A DNA stretch of 64,000 bases from Ruminococcus flavefaciens (GCF_900119075.1 NZ_FPIP01000009.1:62001-126000); one strand, 5' to 3'. Positions 53,268 through 61,327 are shown, counted from the first letter of the stretch. The notes: generated from the letters alone by a model not told the origin. Translations and numbers: made by a program.

Positions 53268-54425
53268 ATGAAATCGGCATTCAAAAAATTACCCTCGGGT
53301 AAGCACAGTATCGACGGAGGTCTGCTGTTTGCGGTGACGCTGTGCGCCGCTATCAGTACTCTGCTGATATATTCTATCACACATAATAAGGTATTGGAGA
53401 CCGTTGGCTCAAGCTACTGGAAAACACAGGCTTTTTCCATGGCGGCTGGTATCGTGGCTGCGGTAGTCATATCGTTCATAGACTACCGAAAGCTTGTAAA
53501 GCTGTGGGTGGTATTCGTTCCCGTGGCACTGGCGCTGACCGCCCTGACCTTTACATCTCTCGGCTACAGGCGTGAGGGCGCAGACGACCAGGCGTGGCTG
53601 AACCTCGGATTTATCCAGTTCCAGCCCTCGGAGGTGCTGAAGCTGGCGTTCATACTGACCTTCGGCTATCATCTCTCCCGTGACGAGGAGGAGATGAACA
53701 AGCCCCTGCATATGCTTCTGATACTGATACACGGCATGATACCCATTGGTATCGTCGGCTTGCAGGGCGACTACGGAACGGCTATCGTTTTCGCAGGCAT
53801 ATTCGCATTCATGATATGCTCTGCAAAGATATCGTGGAAATACCTCGTTGCAGCGCCATTTGTTGTGGCGGCAGGCGTAACGGCAATGTGGTTCTTTGTG
53901 CTCAGCGAGTTCCACAAGAAGCGTATACTCATACTTTTCCACCCCGGAACAGATCCCGAGTATATCGAGTATCAGCAGGATTTAGGTCTTGCGGCTCTCA
54001 AATCGGGCGGAGTCTTCGGCAAGGGACTTTTCGGCAAGCCTGACGATTACATCACCGTTCCCGAGATACACAACGACTTCATTTTTACCTATGCAGGACA
54101 GGTTTTCGGCTTTATCGGCACTGTGGGACTTGTTATTATCCTCGCCTATATCTGTCTTAAGATATTCGGCGACAGCCGCGTTTGCCGCGACCATCTGGGA
54201 AAATTCATCTGCATGGGCGCGTTCGGACTTATCCTTACCCACTGTATCATGAATATCGGCATGGTGCTAAAGGTAGCTCCCGTTATCGGAGTTCCGCTGC
54301 CGTTCCTCAGTGCAGGCGGTACGGCTATGATAAGTATGTATGCGATAATCGGACTGGTGCTCAGCACCTACAGCCACAGAGCTGTCAATTACAACGTTTT
54401 CTATGACGAGGACGAAGATGACTGA
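53268..54425 (+). CDS. rodA: FtsW/RodA/SpoVE-family peptidoglycan polymerase
   Basis: 385 residues with about ten membrane spans. Signature residues: 'KTQAFSMAAGIV', 'WLNLGFIQFQPSEVLKLAFI', 'GLQGDYGTAIVF', and the C-terminal 'VLKVAPVIGVPLPFLSAGGTAM' loop. It polymerises glycan strands with a partner class B penicillin-binding protein. RodA versus FtsW cannot be settled from sequence alone; the absence of murG/mur neighbours favours RodA. AAGGAGAAACA precedes ATG 53268. The frame is open upstream through repeat DNA. Confidence 0.92.
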   Translation: MKSAFKKLPSGKHSIDGGLLFAVTLCAAISTLLIYSITHNKVLETVGSSYWKTQAFSMAAGIVAAVVISFIDYRKLVKLWVVFVPVALALTALTFTSLGYRREGADDQAWLNLGFIQFQPSEVLKLAFILTFGYHLSRDEEEMNKPLHMLLILIHGMIPIGIVGLQGDYGTAIVFAGIFAFMICSAKISWKYLVAAPFVVAAGVTAMWFFVLSEFHKKRILILFHPGTDPEYIEYQQDLGLAALKSGGVFGKGLFGKPDDYITVPEIHNDFIFTYAGQVFGFIGTVGLVIILAYICLKIFGDSRVCRDHLGKFICMGAFGLILTHCIMNIGMVLKVAPVIGVPLPFLSAGGTAMISMYAIIGLVLSTYSHRAVNYNVFYDEDEDD

Positions 54426-54428
54426 GAA

Positions 54429-54452
54429 AGGGCGCGAAAGCGCTCTTTTTTT
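54429..54452 (+). terminator. Terminator of rodA
   Basis: GGGCGC-GAAA-GCGCTC followed by TTTTTTT. Confidence 0.8.
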
Positions 54453-54457
54453 AGTTT

Positions 54458-54565
54458 AGAGTTGAGAATTGAGAGTTGAGAGTTGCAGAAGCGGCATTTG
54501 TGTGAGAAGTAAGTAGAACTAAGAACTAAGAGCTAAGTAGTGGCTGATAATATCCGCCACTACAT
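54458..54565. repeat. Low-complexity GAGAGTTGAGAGTT arm with palindromic box
   Basis: Arms of GAGTTGAGAGTT and AACTAAGAACTAAGAGCTAAG units followed by a GTGGCTGATAATATCCGCCAC box. The 54,566-54,874 remainder is AT-rich with no recognisable gene. Confidence 0.65.
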
Positions 54566-54874
54566 TCTCAGTTTTGCTAAATGCCCCTCTATACATACGC
54601 CGGAAAGCCTGCTTTTTCAACGTAAATGCATTGAATATGAATTGATTTAAAAATAAAATTGTAGCACTGCATAAAACAGATACTGATGAGTTGTACAAAA
54701 CCAACACAAAAGCCTTCCTTTATCTCCAAAATGTGTGGTTTTGGTTGACAAAACGTTATATATGGAGTAAAATAATAGTATCTATAATTATATATGTCAG
54801 AGTGTATACGCTTTCCGTTCAGAAAGCTCGGGATACGCGGCATACAGGCAAAATCAGGGCAGGGAGGACTGTAT

Positions 54875-55249
54875 ATGAAGAAAACCAAGAAGACTGCTCT
54901 TATGGCTGCTGTACTTACCGGAGCTGCTATGCTTGGCGGCTGCGACCACGGCGGTGATGATGTACAGATAGTTTACGGACCGCCTGTGACAGAAGCAACT
55001 ACGACTGCTGCAGAGCCCATACAGACAGAATACGGCGCTCCTGTGGCTGAGGAGGTCACAACAACTGCGACCAAGCCTGTGACGGTACCTGCACTTTATG
55101 GACCGCCTCCTACGGAGAGTTTTACCACTGACGCAATTGCCGAGCCCGAAACAGATAATAAAGATATAGAAGAGGAAACCGTGCCGTATTCTCCCGATAA
55201 GGACAAGATACAGCTGGTATATGGGCCGCCCGAAAGCTTCGGCGAGTAG
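54875..55249 (+). CDS. YG(P/A)P-repeat lipoprotein, candidate radical-SAM substrate
   Basis: 124 residues from ATG 54875, preceded by GGGAGGACTGTAT. The signal peptide ends in a lipobox with Cys23 ('LGGCDH'). The mature part is disordered-looking, Thr/Pro/Glu-rich, and has four Tyr-Gly motifs: 'VYGPPVTE' (Y34), 'EYGAPVAE' (Y53), 'LYGPPPTE' (Y75) and 'VYGPPESF' (Y116). Each is followed by an acidic or Thr-rich spacer. It heads a tandem set with two dockerin proteins carrying similar motifs and a radical SAM/SPASM enzyme. From memory, Bacteroidetes have a predicted radical SAM/lipoprotein system with a YG.P motif; I could not check. Lipid anchoring and modification are inferred. Confidence 0.85.
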   Translation: MKKTKKTALMAAVLTGAAMLGGCDHGGDDVQIVYGPPVTEATTTAAEPIQTEYGAPVAEEVTTTATKPVTVPALYGPPPTESFTTDAIAEPETDNKDIEEETVPYSPDKDKIQLVYGPPESFGE

Positions 55250-55274
55250 AAATGCACAATAAGGAGTGAGATTA

Positions 55275-55292
55275 TTTGTGCACGCCTACAAA
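55275..55292. promoter_or_regulatory. 18-bp shared element upstream of the YG-motif dockerin genes
   Basis: TTTGTGCACGCCTACAAA, like the copies at 23,742 and 38,869 except for G-to-C changes at two central positions. It lies about 79 bp before ATG 55371. A CAGTGC-N12-GCACTG hairpin follows at about 55,326-55,349. Confidence 0.6.
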
Positions 55293-55370
55293 GTTTGAAG
55301 CGAATGAGAAAAACTTATATGTTTCAGTGCATTTATTATATGGCACTGTATTTTTGGAGGACGTGATTCT

Positions 55371-56207
55371 ATGAAAAAGTCATTGCGTACTGTCTTCACT
55401 GCGGCTATGTTCGCGGCAGCTAATTTGTCTGCGCTTCCTGTCTCAGCAGAGGAGCTTGCTTCTGATGATCAGTGGAAAACGATAGGCACTGATGATGCAG
55501 AAATGAACTGGTCGGGCTGGGACGATTTTGATTATCTGGCAGGTCAGGATCAATATAGTGTGTATGGTGCTCAATCCTTCTTTGGCGAAAACCGAAATAA
55601 TGATAACTGGAATAATTACAGCTGGACTGTTCCCGCACTTGAGGATTCTGATGTTACCACAACAGTTGACGATGATGAAAAAACAACCACGACAAATTCG
55701 TGGAATTTCGATTTTTATACAACGACAACTACTACAACTGTAACAATGCCCCAGTTGCTTTACGGTGCACCCTATGTTCGCAGATATATCGGCGACATAA
55801 ACATGGACGGAGCGATAGACAGCTTTGATATGATAGCCCTTAGAAAGCTGCTTGTCAAGGGCTATGGACAATCGCCTGCTTCTGAGAGCTATTCAGACCT
55901 TAACGGCGATAAAAAGGTAAATATGGCTGATCTTATCCTGCTGCAGAGATACCTGCTGGGCAAGGTGAACGAGCTTATAGGCGGTGAGGGATATCTCGGC
56001 TTTATGGAAAATGTTGATATTGAGAAGATAGGTTCGGAGGAGCAGAACGGGAATGTTACTACAACTACCACATCGTTCTACGATCCGAGAGAGGATATAG
56101 TTGTAAGTCTCTACGGCATAAAGCCTGCAAAGGATATCATAGATCAGGCTATCTGGCAGACCAAGGATAATATAGATATAAATCTTTCTTCGGAAGATGA
56201 GAAATAA
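55371..56207 (+). CDS. Secreted dockerin protein with Tyr-Gly motifs (first paralogue)
   Basis: 278 residues: signal peptide (about 1-26), an acidic Trp/Tyr/Asn-rich region with 'SVYGAQSFFG' (Y65), a Thr linker (about 105-125), 'LLYGAPYVRR' (Y131) just before the dockerin, a dockerin (about 138-200, loops 'GDINMDGAIDSFD' and 'DLNGDKKVNMAD'), a second Thr tract, and 'SLYGIKPAKD' (Y248) near the C-terminus. GGAGGACGTGATTCT precedes the start. No catalytic domain is present, so it may be a displayed peptide-bearing component. Paralogous to the next gene. Confidence 0.87.
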   Translation: MKKSLRTVFTAAMFAAANLSALPVSAEELASDDQWKTIGTDDAEMNWSGWDDFDYLAGQDQYSVYGAQSFFGENRNNDNWNNYSWTVPALEDSDVTTTVDDDEKTTTTNSWNFDFYTTTTTTTVTMPQLLYGAPYVRRYIGDINMDGAIDSFDMIALRKLLVKGYGQSPASESYSDLNGDKKVNMADLILLQRYLLGKVNELIGGEGYLGFMENVDIEKIGSEEQNGNVTTTTTSFYDPREDIVVSLYGIKPAKDIIDQAIWQTKDNIDINLSSEDEK

Positions 56208-56242
56208 TAAACTATGCAAATTATTGAGAGGAGTGTTCCAAC

Positions 56243-57010
56243 ATGAAAAAAACAATTCACACGCTATTGACTGCGGCACTTTTTGCAACAGCAAATCTGT
56301 CTGCTGCGCCTGTTACGGCACAGGAGAGCCCAACGCCTGCACCGCCTCCTGCGGCTGCTTATGATCCTGAAATGGATCAGATACAGGACGTTTACGGTCC
56401 GCCTCCGATCACTACCGTTGATCCGTCAGCTCTCGTAGATGTGACAACAACTACGACGCAGCCCGTTTACGGTACTCAGCCTACAATAAATCTTAACTCG
56501 ACAACAACTACAACAACTACTGAGGATCTGATGAGACTTACAACAACTACTGTAGAGATACTCTATGGTCCTGTTGTTCCCCGCAACCGCCTTGGCGACG
56601 TAAACGAGGACGGCGACGTGGATATTTTCGACCTTGTAGCTCTCAGAAAGCTTCTTGTAAGCGGACAGAGCCGCTCATTCTATTCGGATAACTATGCCGA
56701 TGTCAATTTCGACCGCAAGGTAAATATGGCTGACCTTGTACGTCTTCAGCAGTTCCTCCTCGGCAAGATAGACAGCCTTTACGACGGTCAGTGGGACTTC
56801 ATGAGGGGAAAGACCATTGAGACCGTAACTGGAAATAATGAGCAGGATATCGAGACTACTACCACTACTACTACATATAATCCCGGCAAGGTGACTACTG
56901 TTACTCTTTATGGTATCGCTCCTGCAAAGAGTGTAAATGCTCATTATATCAATCCTGATAAAACTACACATACTACTGCGGAGCCACAGACACCGCAAGA
57001 GGAGAACTAA
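56243..57010 (+). CDS. Secreted dockerin protein with Tyr-Gly motifs (second paralogue)
   Basis: 255 residues, same plan as its neighbour: signal peptide (about 1-26, nearly the same sequence), 'VYGPPPIT' (Y51), 'VYGTQPT' (Y76), Thr linkers, 'LYGPVVPRN' (Y108) just before the dockerin (about 117-175, loops 'GDVNEDGDVDIFD' and 'DVNFDRKVNMAD'), and 'TLYGIAPAKS' (Y223) in the tail. The shared C-terminal (S/T)LYGI.PAK suggests selection on that motif. It ends 3 bases before the radical SAM gene, so the two are co-expressed. GAGAGGAGTGTTCCAAC lies upstream of the start. Confidence 0.88.
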   Translation: MKKTIHTLLTAALFATANLSAAPVTAQESPTPAPPPAAAYDPEMDQIQDVYGPPPITTVDPSALVDVTTTTTQPVYGTQPTINLNSTTTTTTTEDLMRLTTTTVEILYGPVVPRNRLGDVNEDGDVDIFDLVALRKLLVSGQSRSFYSDNYADVNFDRKVNMADLVRLQQFLLGKIDSLYDGQWDFMRGKTIETVTGNNEQDIETTTTTTTYNPGKVTTVTLYGIAPAKSVNAHYINPDKTTHTTAEPQTPQEEN

Positions 57011-57013
57011 TAT

Positions 57014-58087
57014 ATGCTCAACGAAAAAATGAAGCTTGAACACCTCAGACAAATGAGGGATTACCGCCAGAAGCTCATGAAGGAGCCTCAGCTGAGAAAC
57101 CTTTTCCTTGAGCTGACAGTGCGCTGCAACGAGAGATGTCTCCATTGCGGAAGTCACTGCGGCGATGTTACCTCAGACGAGCTGACAGTTGAGCAGTACA
57201 AAACCTTCCTCCAGCAGGTCAAGGAGGACATGACCACCAAGGGCAAAATGCTTGATATCACAGGCGGAGAGCCCCTGCTCAGAAAGGATTTCTTCGATAT
57301 CATGGGTGCTGCCCATGAGCTGGGCTTCGAGTGGGGCATGACCAGCAACGCTACTCTCATCGACGACAGCGTTGCCCGTGACCTTAGAAGAACAGGCATG
57401 GCTACTATTTCCGTAAGTATCGACGGTCTTGAAGCTACTCACGACGAGTTCAGAAGAACTCCAAAGGGCTATGAGAGGGCTATGAACGGTATCGAGAGCC
57501 TTATCCGCGTAGGCGGCTTCGAGAGCATTCAGGTCACTACCGTTGTTACTCACAAGAGCATAAGCGAGCTTGACGAGCTCTTCAAGATATTCAACGAAAT
57601 GGATATAGACTCATGGCGAGTTGTAAACATGGAGCCTATGGGACGTGCAAAGCAGCACCCCGAGCTCATACTTACTCCCGATGATTACAAGTATCTCTTC
57701 GAGTTCATCAGAAACAAGCGTATCGCAGGAGAGCCTGTTTGCTACGGCTGCAGCCATTACCTCGGCATGGAGTACGAGCGTGAGGTACGCGACTGGTACT
57801 ATCTCTGTACAGCAGGACTTTACACAGCAAGTATCACCGCAAACGGCGATATCGTTGCCTGCCTCGATATCGAACGCCGTCCCGAGTTTACACAGGGCAA
57901 TATCCTCACTGACAGATTCAGCGAGGTCTGGAAGAACAAGTTCCAGGTATTCCGCCGCGACCTTGCAGACGATAACGAAGTCTGTTCAAAGTGCGAGCAC
58001 AAGGAATTCTGCCACGGCGACGCTTATCACAGCTGGGACTTTGACAACAACAAGCCTCAGGTATGCTTCAAGGATATCCTTTTCTGA
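57014..58087 (+). CDS. Radical SAM/SPASM protein, probable maturase of YG-motif proteins
   Basis: 357 residues. The radical SAM core has the iron-sulfur triad C38-x3-C42-x2-C45 in 'RCNERCLHC' (C49 also nearby) and the SAM-binding 'DITGGEPLLR' (about 81-90). The C-terminal SPASM-type region has C243, C246, C265, C283, C324, C327, C333 and C351, enough for two auxiliary clusters. SPASM enzymes typically modify peptides, e.g. making thioether or C-C bonds at side chains. The start is 3 nt after the preceding stop, with AGAGGAG inside that gene as RBS. The adjoining genes encode proteins with repeated Tyr-Gly-X-Pro sites, hence the proposed role. No transporter or peptidase is next to it; substrates have their own signal peptides. 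Reaction unknown. Confidence 0.9.
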   Translation: MLNEKMKLEHLRQMRDYRQKLMKEPQLRNLFLELTVRCNERCLHCGSHCGDVTSDELTVEQYKTFLQQVKEDMTTKGKMLDITGGEPLLRKDFFDIMGAAHELGFEWGMTSNATLIDDSVARDLRRTGMATISVSIDGLEATHDEFRRTPKGYERAMNGIESLIRVGGFESIQVTTVVTHKSISELDELFKIFNEMDIDSWRVVNMEPMGRAKQHPELILTPDDYKYLFEFIRNKRIAGEPVCYGCSHYLGMEYEREVRDWYYLCTAGLYTASITANGDIVACLDIERRPEFTQGNILTDRFSEVWKNKFQVFRRDLADDNEVCSKCEHKEFCHGDAYHSWDFDNNKPQVCFKDILF

Positions 58088-58122
58088 CGATATCTGTCAT
58101 GATATATTAGGTATAGAACAAA

Positions 58123-58157
58123 AAAAGTACGGAAACAATAGGTTTCCGTACTTTTTC
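58123..58157. terminator. Bidirectional terminator between radical SAM gene and ddh
   Basis: AGTACGGAAAC/GTTTCCGTACT stem with A-tract before and TTTTT after. Confidence 0.9.
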
Positions 58158-58172
58158 GTTATTGTGATGTGA

Positions 58173-59162
58173 TTAAAGCATTGAAGCTCTCAGCTCTTCG
58201 CCGCTGAGCTTTGAAAGATATGCAGGAGCGATATCGAATGCTGTCTTGCAGCCTGTAGCGCCCTCAGCCTTGAGTCTTGCAAGTGCTCTTGCATAGCAGA
58301 TAAGTACGCTTGCTGTGAACTCAGGATTGGACTCAAGCTTAAGTGAGTACTCTATCATCTGGTGAGTCTTTTCGCCGTCGCCTGTGAGACCGCTTCTCAT
58401 TACGAAGCCGCCGTGAGGCATCTTGTTGTGCTTAGCGTTGAACTCCTCTTCGCTGATGAAGTTTACTGTTGTATCGTACTCGTCGAAGTAGTTCTTCATT
58501 GTCTTGATGTCGTTCTCTATCTTAGCGAGGTCAGCGCCCTCCTCGGGAACTATCCAGCACTCTCTCTTGTGCTTCTGACGTGTTGTGAGCTCAGGCTGGC
58601 TGCCGCTGCGTACAGCGTCCATAGCTGCCTCTATCGGGATAGTGTACTGAATGCCCTTCTTAACGCCCTCAACGCGGCGGATAGCGTCGGAATGTCCCTG
58701 ACTTACGCCCTTGCCCCAGAATGTGTAGCTCTTGCCGTTGGGGAGTATGCTCTCTGCGTAAAGTCTGTTCAGTGAGAAAAGACCGGGATCCCAGCCGAGG
58801 GAGATGAATGCAAGGTGACCGCTCTCCTTTGCAGCCTTGTCAACGTTTGCGAAGTGCTCGGGGATACGTGCGTGAGTATCGAAGCTGTCAATAACGTTGA
58901 AGAGCTTAGCCATTGCGGGAGTCTGCTTCGGAAGGTCTGTAGCGCTTCCGCCGCAGATTATCATAACGTCAATATCATTAGCCATTTTCTCAGCGTCAGC
59001 TATGCTGTAAACCTTAGCGCCTGCTGTGAGGGGCTTAACTGTTGATGGATCGCGGCGTGTGAAGATGCCTGCAAGCTCCATGTCGTCGTTCTGTCTGATC
59101 GCAAGCTCAACGCCTCTGCCGAGGTTGCCGTAGCCTGAGATGCCTATTCTTACTTTAGCCAT
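58173..59162 (-). CDS. ddh: meso-Diaminopimelate dehydrogenase
   Basis: 329 residues, standard length. N-terminal NADP-binding 'GISGYGNLGRGVELAI', then 'ICGGSATDLPKQTP', 'DSFDTHARIPEH' and 'SLGWDPGLFSLNR', all typical of Ddh. Catalyses the one-step reductive amination of tetrahydrodipicolinate to meso-DAP. With dapA and dapB in this window the cell can make lysine/DAP by the dehydrogenase route. ATG 59162 has AAGGAGGAATTTATT ahead on the minus strand. Monocistronic here. Confidence 0.97.
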   Translation of the reverse strand: MAKVRIGISGYGNLGRGVELAIRQNDDMELAGIFTRRDPSTVKPLTAGAKVYSIADAEKMANDIDVMIICGGSATDLPKQTPAMAKLFNVIDSFDTHARIPEHFANVDKAAKESGHLAFISLGWDPGLFSLNRLYAESILPNGKSYTFWGKGVSQGHSDAIRRVEGVKKGIQYTIPIEAAMDAVRSGSQPELTTRQKHKRECWIVPEEGADLAKIENDIKTMKNYFDEYDTTVNFISEEEFNAKHNKMPHGGFVMRSGLTGDGEKTHQMIEYSLKLESNPEFTASVLICYARALARLKAEGATGCKTAFDIAPAYLSKLSGEELRASML

Positions 59163-59428
59163 AATAAATTCCTCCTTATATTACTGTGCTCGCCATTGAA
59201 CACAGCCTAATGACATTATATCACCTTTTTTCAGAGTTGTAAAGCGGTAAATCAAAAAAATAACAGCTTTGCTGTTATTTTTTTAGCCGTCAGCCCTTAG
59301 CCATTAGCCTGTAGGGGGCGATGCCCACATCGCCCCGTGAGCATCTTATGACTTTTAACGGGCTGATGTGGGGGACTCCCTGCTAGGTATCAGCCCCTAC
59401 AATGTTTGATTACTTTTTTATCGCAGTT
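59163..59428. repeat. Intergenic stretch with hairpin and palindromic boxes
   Basis: Contains AAATAACAGC-TTT-GCTGTTATTTTTTT (59,262-59,284), a TTAGCCGTCAGCCCTTAGCC arm, GTAGGGGGCGATGCCCACATCG box (59,311-59,338) and a box split by GGGGGACTCCCTGCTAGGT (59,358-59,401). The last is an insertion into a palindrome. No gene. Confidence 0.7.
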
Positions 59429-59429
59429 G

Positions 59430-59458
59430 TTGCTTTTTAAGTGCTGATATGTTATAAT
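59430..59458 (+). promoter_or_regulatory. Promoter of trmB
   Basis: TTGCTT (59430-59435), 17 nt, TATAAT (59453-59458), 27 bp before the start codon. Confidence 0.7.
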
Positions 59459-59485
59459 TGATTCAGTTTATAATGGAGGTACATT

Positions 59486-60151
59486 ATGAGAATAAGACAC
59501 AAACCATGGGCAAAGCCAGAGCTTGAGGCTTGTCCCTTTTACATAAAAGAGCCTGCTCAGCAGAAAGGACACTGGACTGAGCTTTTTCCGGAGCCTGAAA
59601 AGCCCCTCTATGTGGAGCTTGGCTGCGGCAAGGGCGGCTTTATATCGCAGGCTGCTCCTGCGCACCCCGAGGCTAACTTCATAGCTATGGATATCAAGAA
59701 CGAAATGCTCGTCCTTGCAAAGCGCAAGCTTGAAGCCGCTTACGAGGAAAAGGGGACAGCTCCCGACAATGTGCGAATAGCTATCCAGAATATCGAGCGA
59801 CTGGAGCTTGCGTGGGACGAAAACGACCGCGCAGACCGTATCTATATCAATTTTTGCAACCCGTGGCCAAAGGCTAAGCACAAGAAGCGCCGCCTTACTC
59901 ATACCCGTCAGCTGGTGAACTACAAGAAGTTCCTCCGCGGCGAGCTGTGGTTCAAGACCGATGATGACGAGCTTTTCGAGGAGTCCTTTGAGTACTTCGA
60001 GGAGGCAGGCTTCAGGATAAAGTACAAGACCTACGACCTCCACGCAGAGAGTCCATATGAGAATTTTGTAACGGAGCATGAGAAGATGTTCTCTGATGAG
60101 GGCAAGAAGATAAAGTTTCTCATCGCAGAGCCCATAAGGGAGGAAAAATAA
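59486..60151 (+). CDS. trmB: tRNA (guanine-46-N7)-methyltransferase
   Basis: 221 residues with the class I methyltransferase fold: 'VELGCGKGGFISQAA' SAM loop (about 46-60), 'NFIAMDIKNEMLV', 'INFCNPWPKAKHKKRRLTH' (the Pro-Trp-Pro-Lys signature of TrmB) and 'TDDDELFEES'. ATG 59486 follows TGGAGGTACATT. Its stop overlaps the next ATG (TAATG), coupling it to the small gene downstream. Confidence 0.96.
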   Translation: MRIRHKPWAKPELEACPFYIKEPAQQKGHWTELFPEPEKPLYVELGCGKGGFISQAAPAHPEANFIAMDIKNEMLVLAKRKLEAAYEEKGTAPDNVRIAIQNIERLELAWDENDRADRIYINFCNPWPKAKHKKRRLTHTRQLVNYKKFLRGELWFKTDDDELFEESFEYFEEAGFRIKYKTYDLHAESPYENFVTEHEKMFSDEGKKIKFLIAEPIREEK

Positions 60152-60360
60152 TGGAATTTCAGAAGGATTTCGGCATTATCCATGTTGAGGGCGGCTCCAT
60201 GAAGACCGCAGGCAAGGGCGACCTGTCTGTTACCGAGGACGTTCCTCAGAATATCCGCACAAAAATCGATCCCGTGACCGTTGCCAAGACCGCTGCAAAG
60301 GCTGCTGCTCTTACGGGACTTGTGCTGCTCAAGCATAAGATGAAAAAGAAGAAAAAATGA
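60151..60360 (+). CDS. Small basic-tailed protein coupled to trmB
   Basis: 69 residues overlapping trmB by one base (TAATG), with GGGAGG a few bases upstream. N-terminus acidic, a hydrophobic stretch about residues 47-60 ('AKAAALTGLVLL') and a poly-Lys end. It could be a tail-anchored or membrane-associated small protein. No family recognised. Confidence 0.65.
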   Translation: MEFQKDFGIIHVEGGSMKTAGKGDLSVTEDVPQNIRTKIDPVTVAKTAAKAAALTGLVLLKHKMKKKKK

Positions 60361-60382
60361 GACATCTGGTGAATTGAGAATG

Positions 60383-60460
60383 TAGGGGCGGCGTTTCGCC
60401 GCCCGTTGCCATTTATCCGTTATCTTAATGCGGGCGCCGAAACGGCGCCCCTACAGAAAA
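60383..60460. repeat. Palindromic boxes after the trmB pair
   Basis: GTAGGGGCGGCGTTTCGCCGCCC (60,383-60,405) and GGGCGCCGAAACGGCGCCCCTAC (60,432-60,454), the second in opposite orientation. Confidence 0.8.
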
Positions 60461-60543
60461 AAGCGCAGAAGGTATTATCCTTGCTGCGCTGTGTTTTTAT
60501 AGTATCCATGACATTTCTATACGATATCCTCGGGGGGCTGATT

Positions 60544-60891
60544 TTATGCCACTACCATTTTTTTCTTGCCCTTTTTGTTGCGCGGATACTCCTGTATACG
60601 GCTGATATAGTCGGTATTTACTATCTGCTTGTTGCCGTTTTTGTCCTCAAGCTCTATCCAGTTGTCCTCGATTTTTGTAACAGTACCCGTAACGCCTGTT
60701 GAGGAGGCTGTAGATATGATAACTTCCTTGCCGATATAGTTTTTTATAAGCTCATTCATGGTAAAAACTCCTTTTTTTCTTTTGATGCGGTTGTTTCGTG
60801 CGATCTTTGCCTGCATGATACGCCTTGCTCTCTGAGCAGGTATCACAAATAAGATGAAAAATATTATAAACCAGAACCACCAGTTGTTCAT
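60544..60891 (-). CDS. Small YajC-like membrane protein
   Basis: 115 residues: a Trp/Phe-rich membrane helix (about 3-18), a basic linker, then an Sm-like beta domain ('IGKEVIISTASSTGVTGTVTKIEDNWIELE', split here only by length). This fits either YajC or the DUF6897 type. An internal ATG gives a 71-residue soluble version starting 'MNELIKNYIGKEV' that has its own AAAGGAGTTTTTACC, so two products are possible. GAGGTATCTGATGAAC lies before the long start on the minus strand. Confidence 0.7.
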   Translation of the reverse strand: MNNWWFWFIIFFILFVIPAQRARRIMQAKIARNNRIKRKKGVFTMNELIKNYIGKEVIISTASSTGVTGTVTKIEDNWIELEDKNGNKQIVNTDYISRIQEYPRNKKGKKKMVVA

Positions 60892-60984
60892 CAGATACCT
60901 CCTTGCGTATTGAATATAAGCAGCTGATATTACTGTTATAGTTAAATTATAGCACTTATATGCGGCGTTGTCAAGAATTGAGAA

Positions 60985-61220
60985 TGCAGGGGCGCCGTTT
61001 CCGTGCCTTTAGCCTTTAGCTGTAGGGGCGCACACTGTGCGCCCCTGCCTGATGAAACAGCCCGAAAAAACAATGCAAAGGGTCGGGCGAACGATGTTCG
61101 CCCCTACAAATGGTTCATTAAGTCTTTCCGAGATTTGCGGACTGCCAAAGGCAGTCCCTACAGGCTAATGGGTAACGGCTAAGGGCTCGGGCGGATAATA
61201 TCCGCCCCTACTATGCACTA
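60985..61220. repeat. Four or more palindromic boxes upstream of the pyr operon
   Basis: Boxes at about 60,988-61,006 (partial), 61,021-61,047, 61,085-61,108, 61,135-61,162 and 61,189-61,212, with TTTAGCCTTTAGC and CTAATCACTAACAACTAATC arms. No gene in 60,892-61,275. Confidence 0.75.
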
Positions 61221-61275
61221 ATCACTAACAACTAATCACTGAATTAGTAAATAAATAATTATAATATGAAATCAC

Positions 61276-61304
61276 TGGACAAATCTTTCACAATGTGATA
61301 TAAT
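61276..61304 (+). promoter_or_regulatory. Promoter of the pyr operon
   Basis: TGGACA (61276-61281), 17 nt, TATAAT (61299-61304), followed by the PyrR-type leader. Confidence 0.8.
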
Positions 61305-61327
61305 AGATGTGTTAATTGATAAGCTAC

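Noticed and set aside
54566-54874. Extra small gene upstream of the YG-motif lipoprotein
   Set aside because: AT-rich, no RBS-start pair with plausible protein; the upstream extension of the lipoprotein frame lacks a signal.
60406-60702. 98-residue plus-strand hydrophobic frame
   Set aside because: Overlaps the YajC-like gene in antisense and starts inside a repeat; no RBS.
61085-61212. Possible CRISPR array from regularly placed palindromes
   Set aside because: Cores differ, spacing is irregular, no cas genes, and the boxes occur all over the window.
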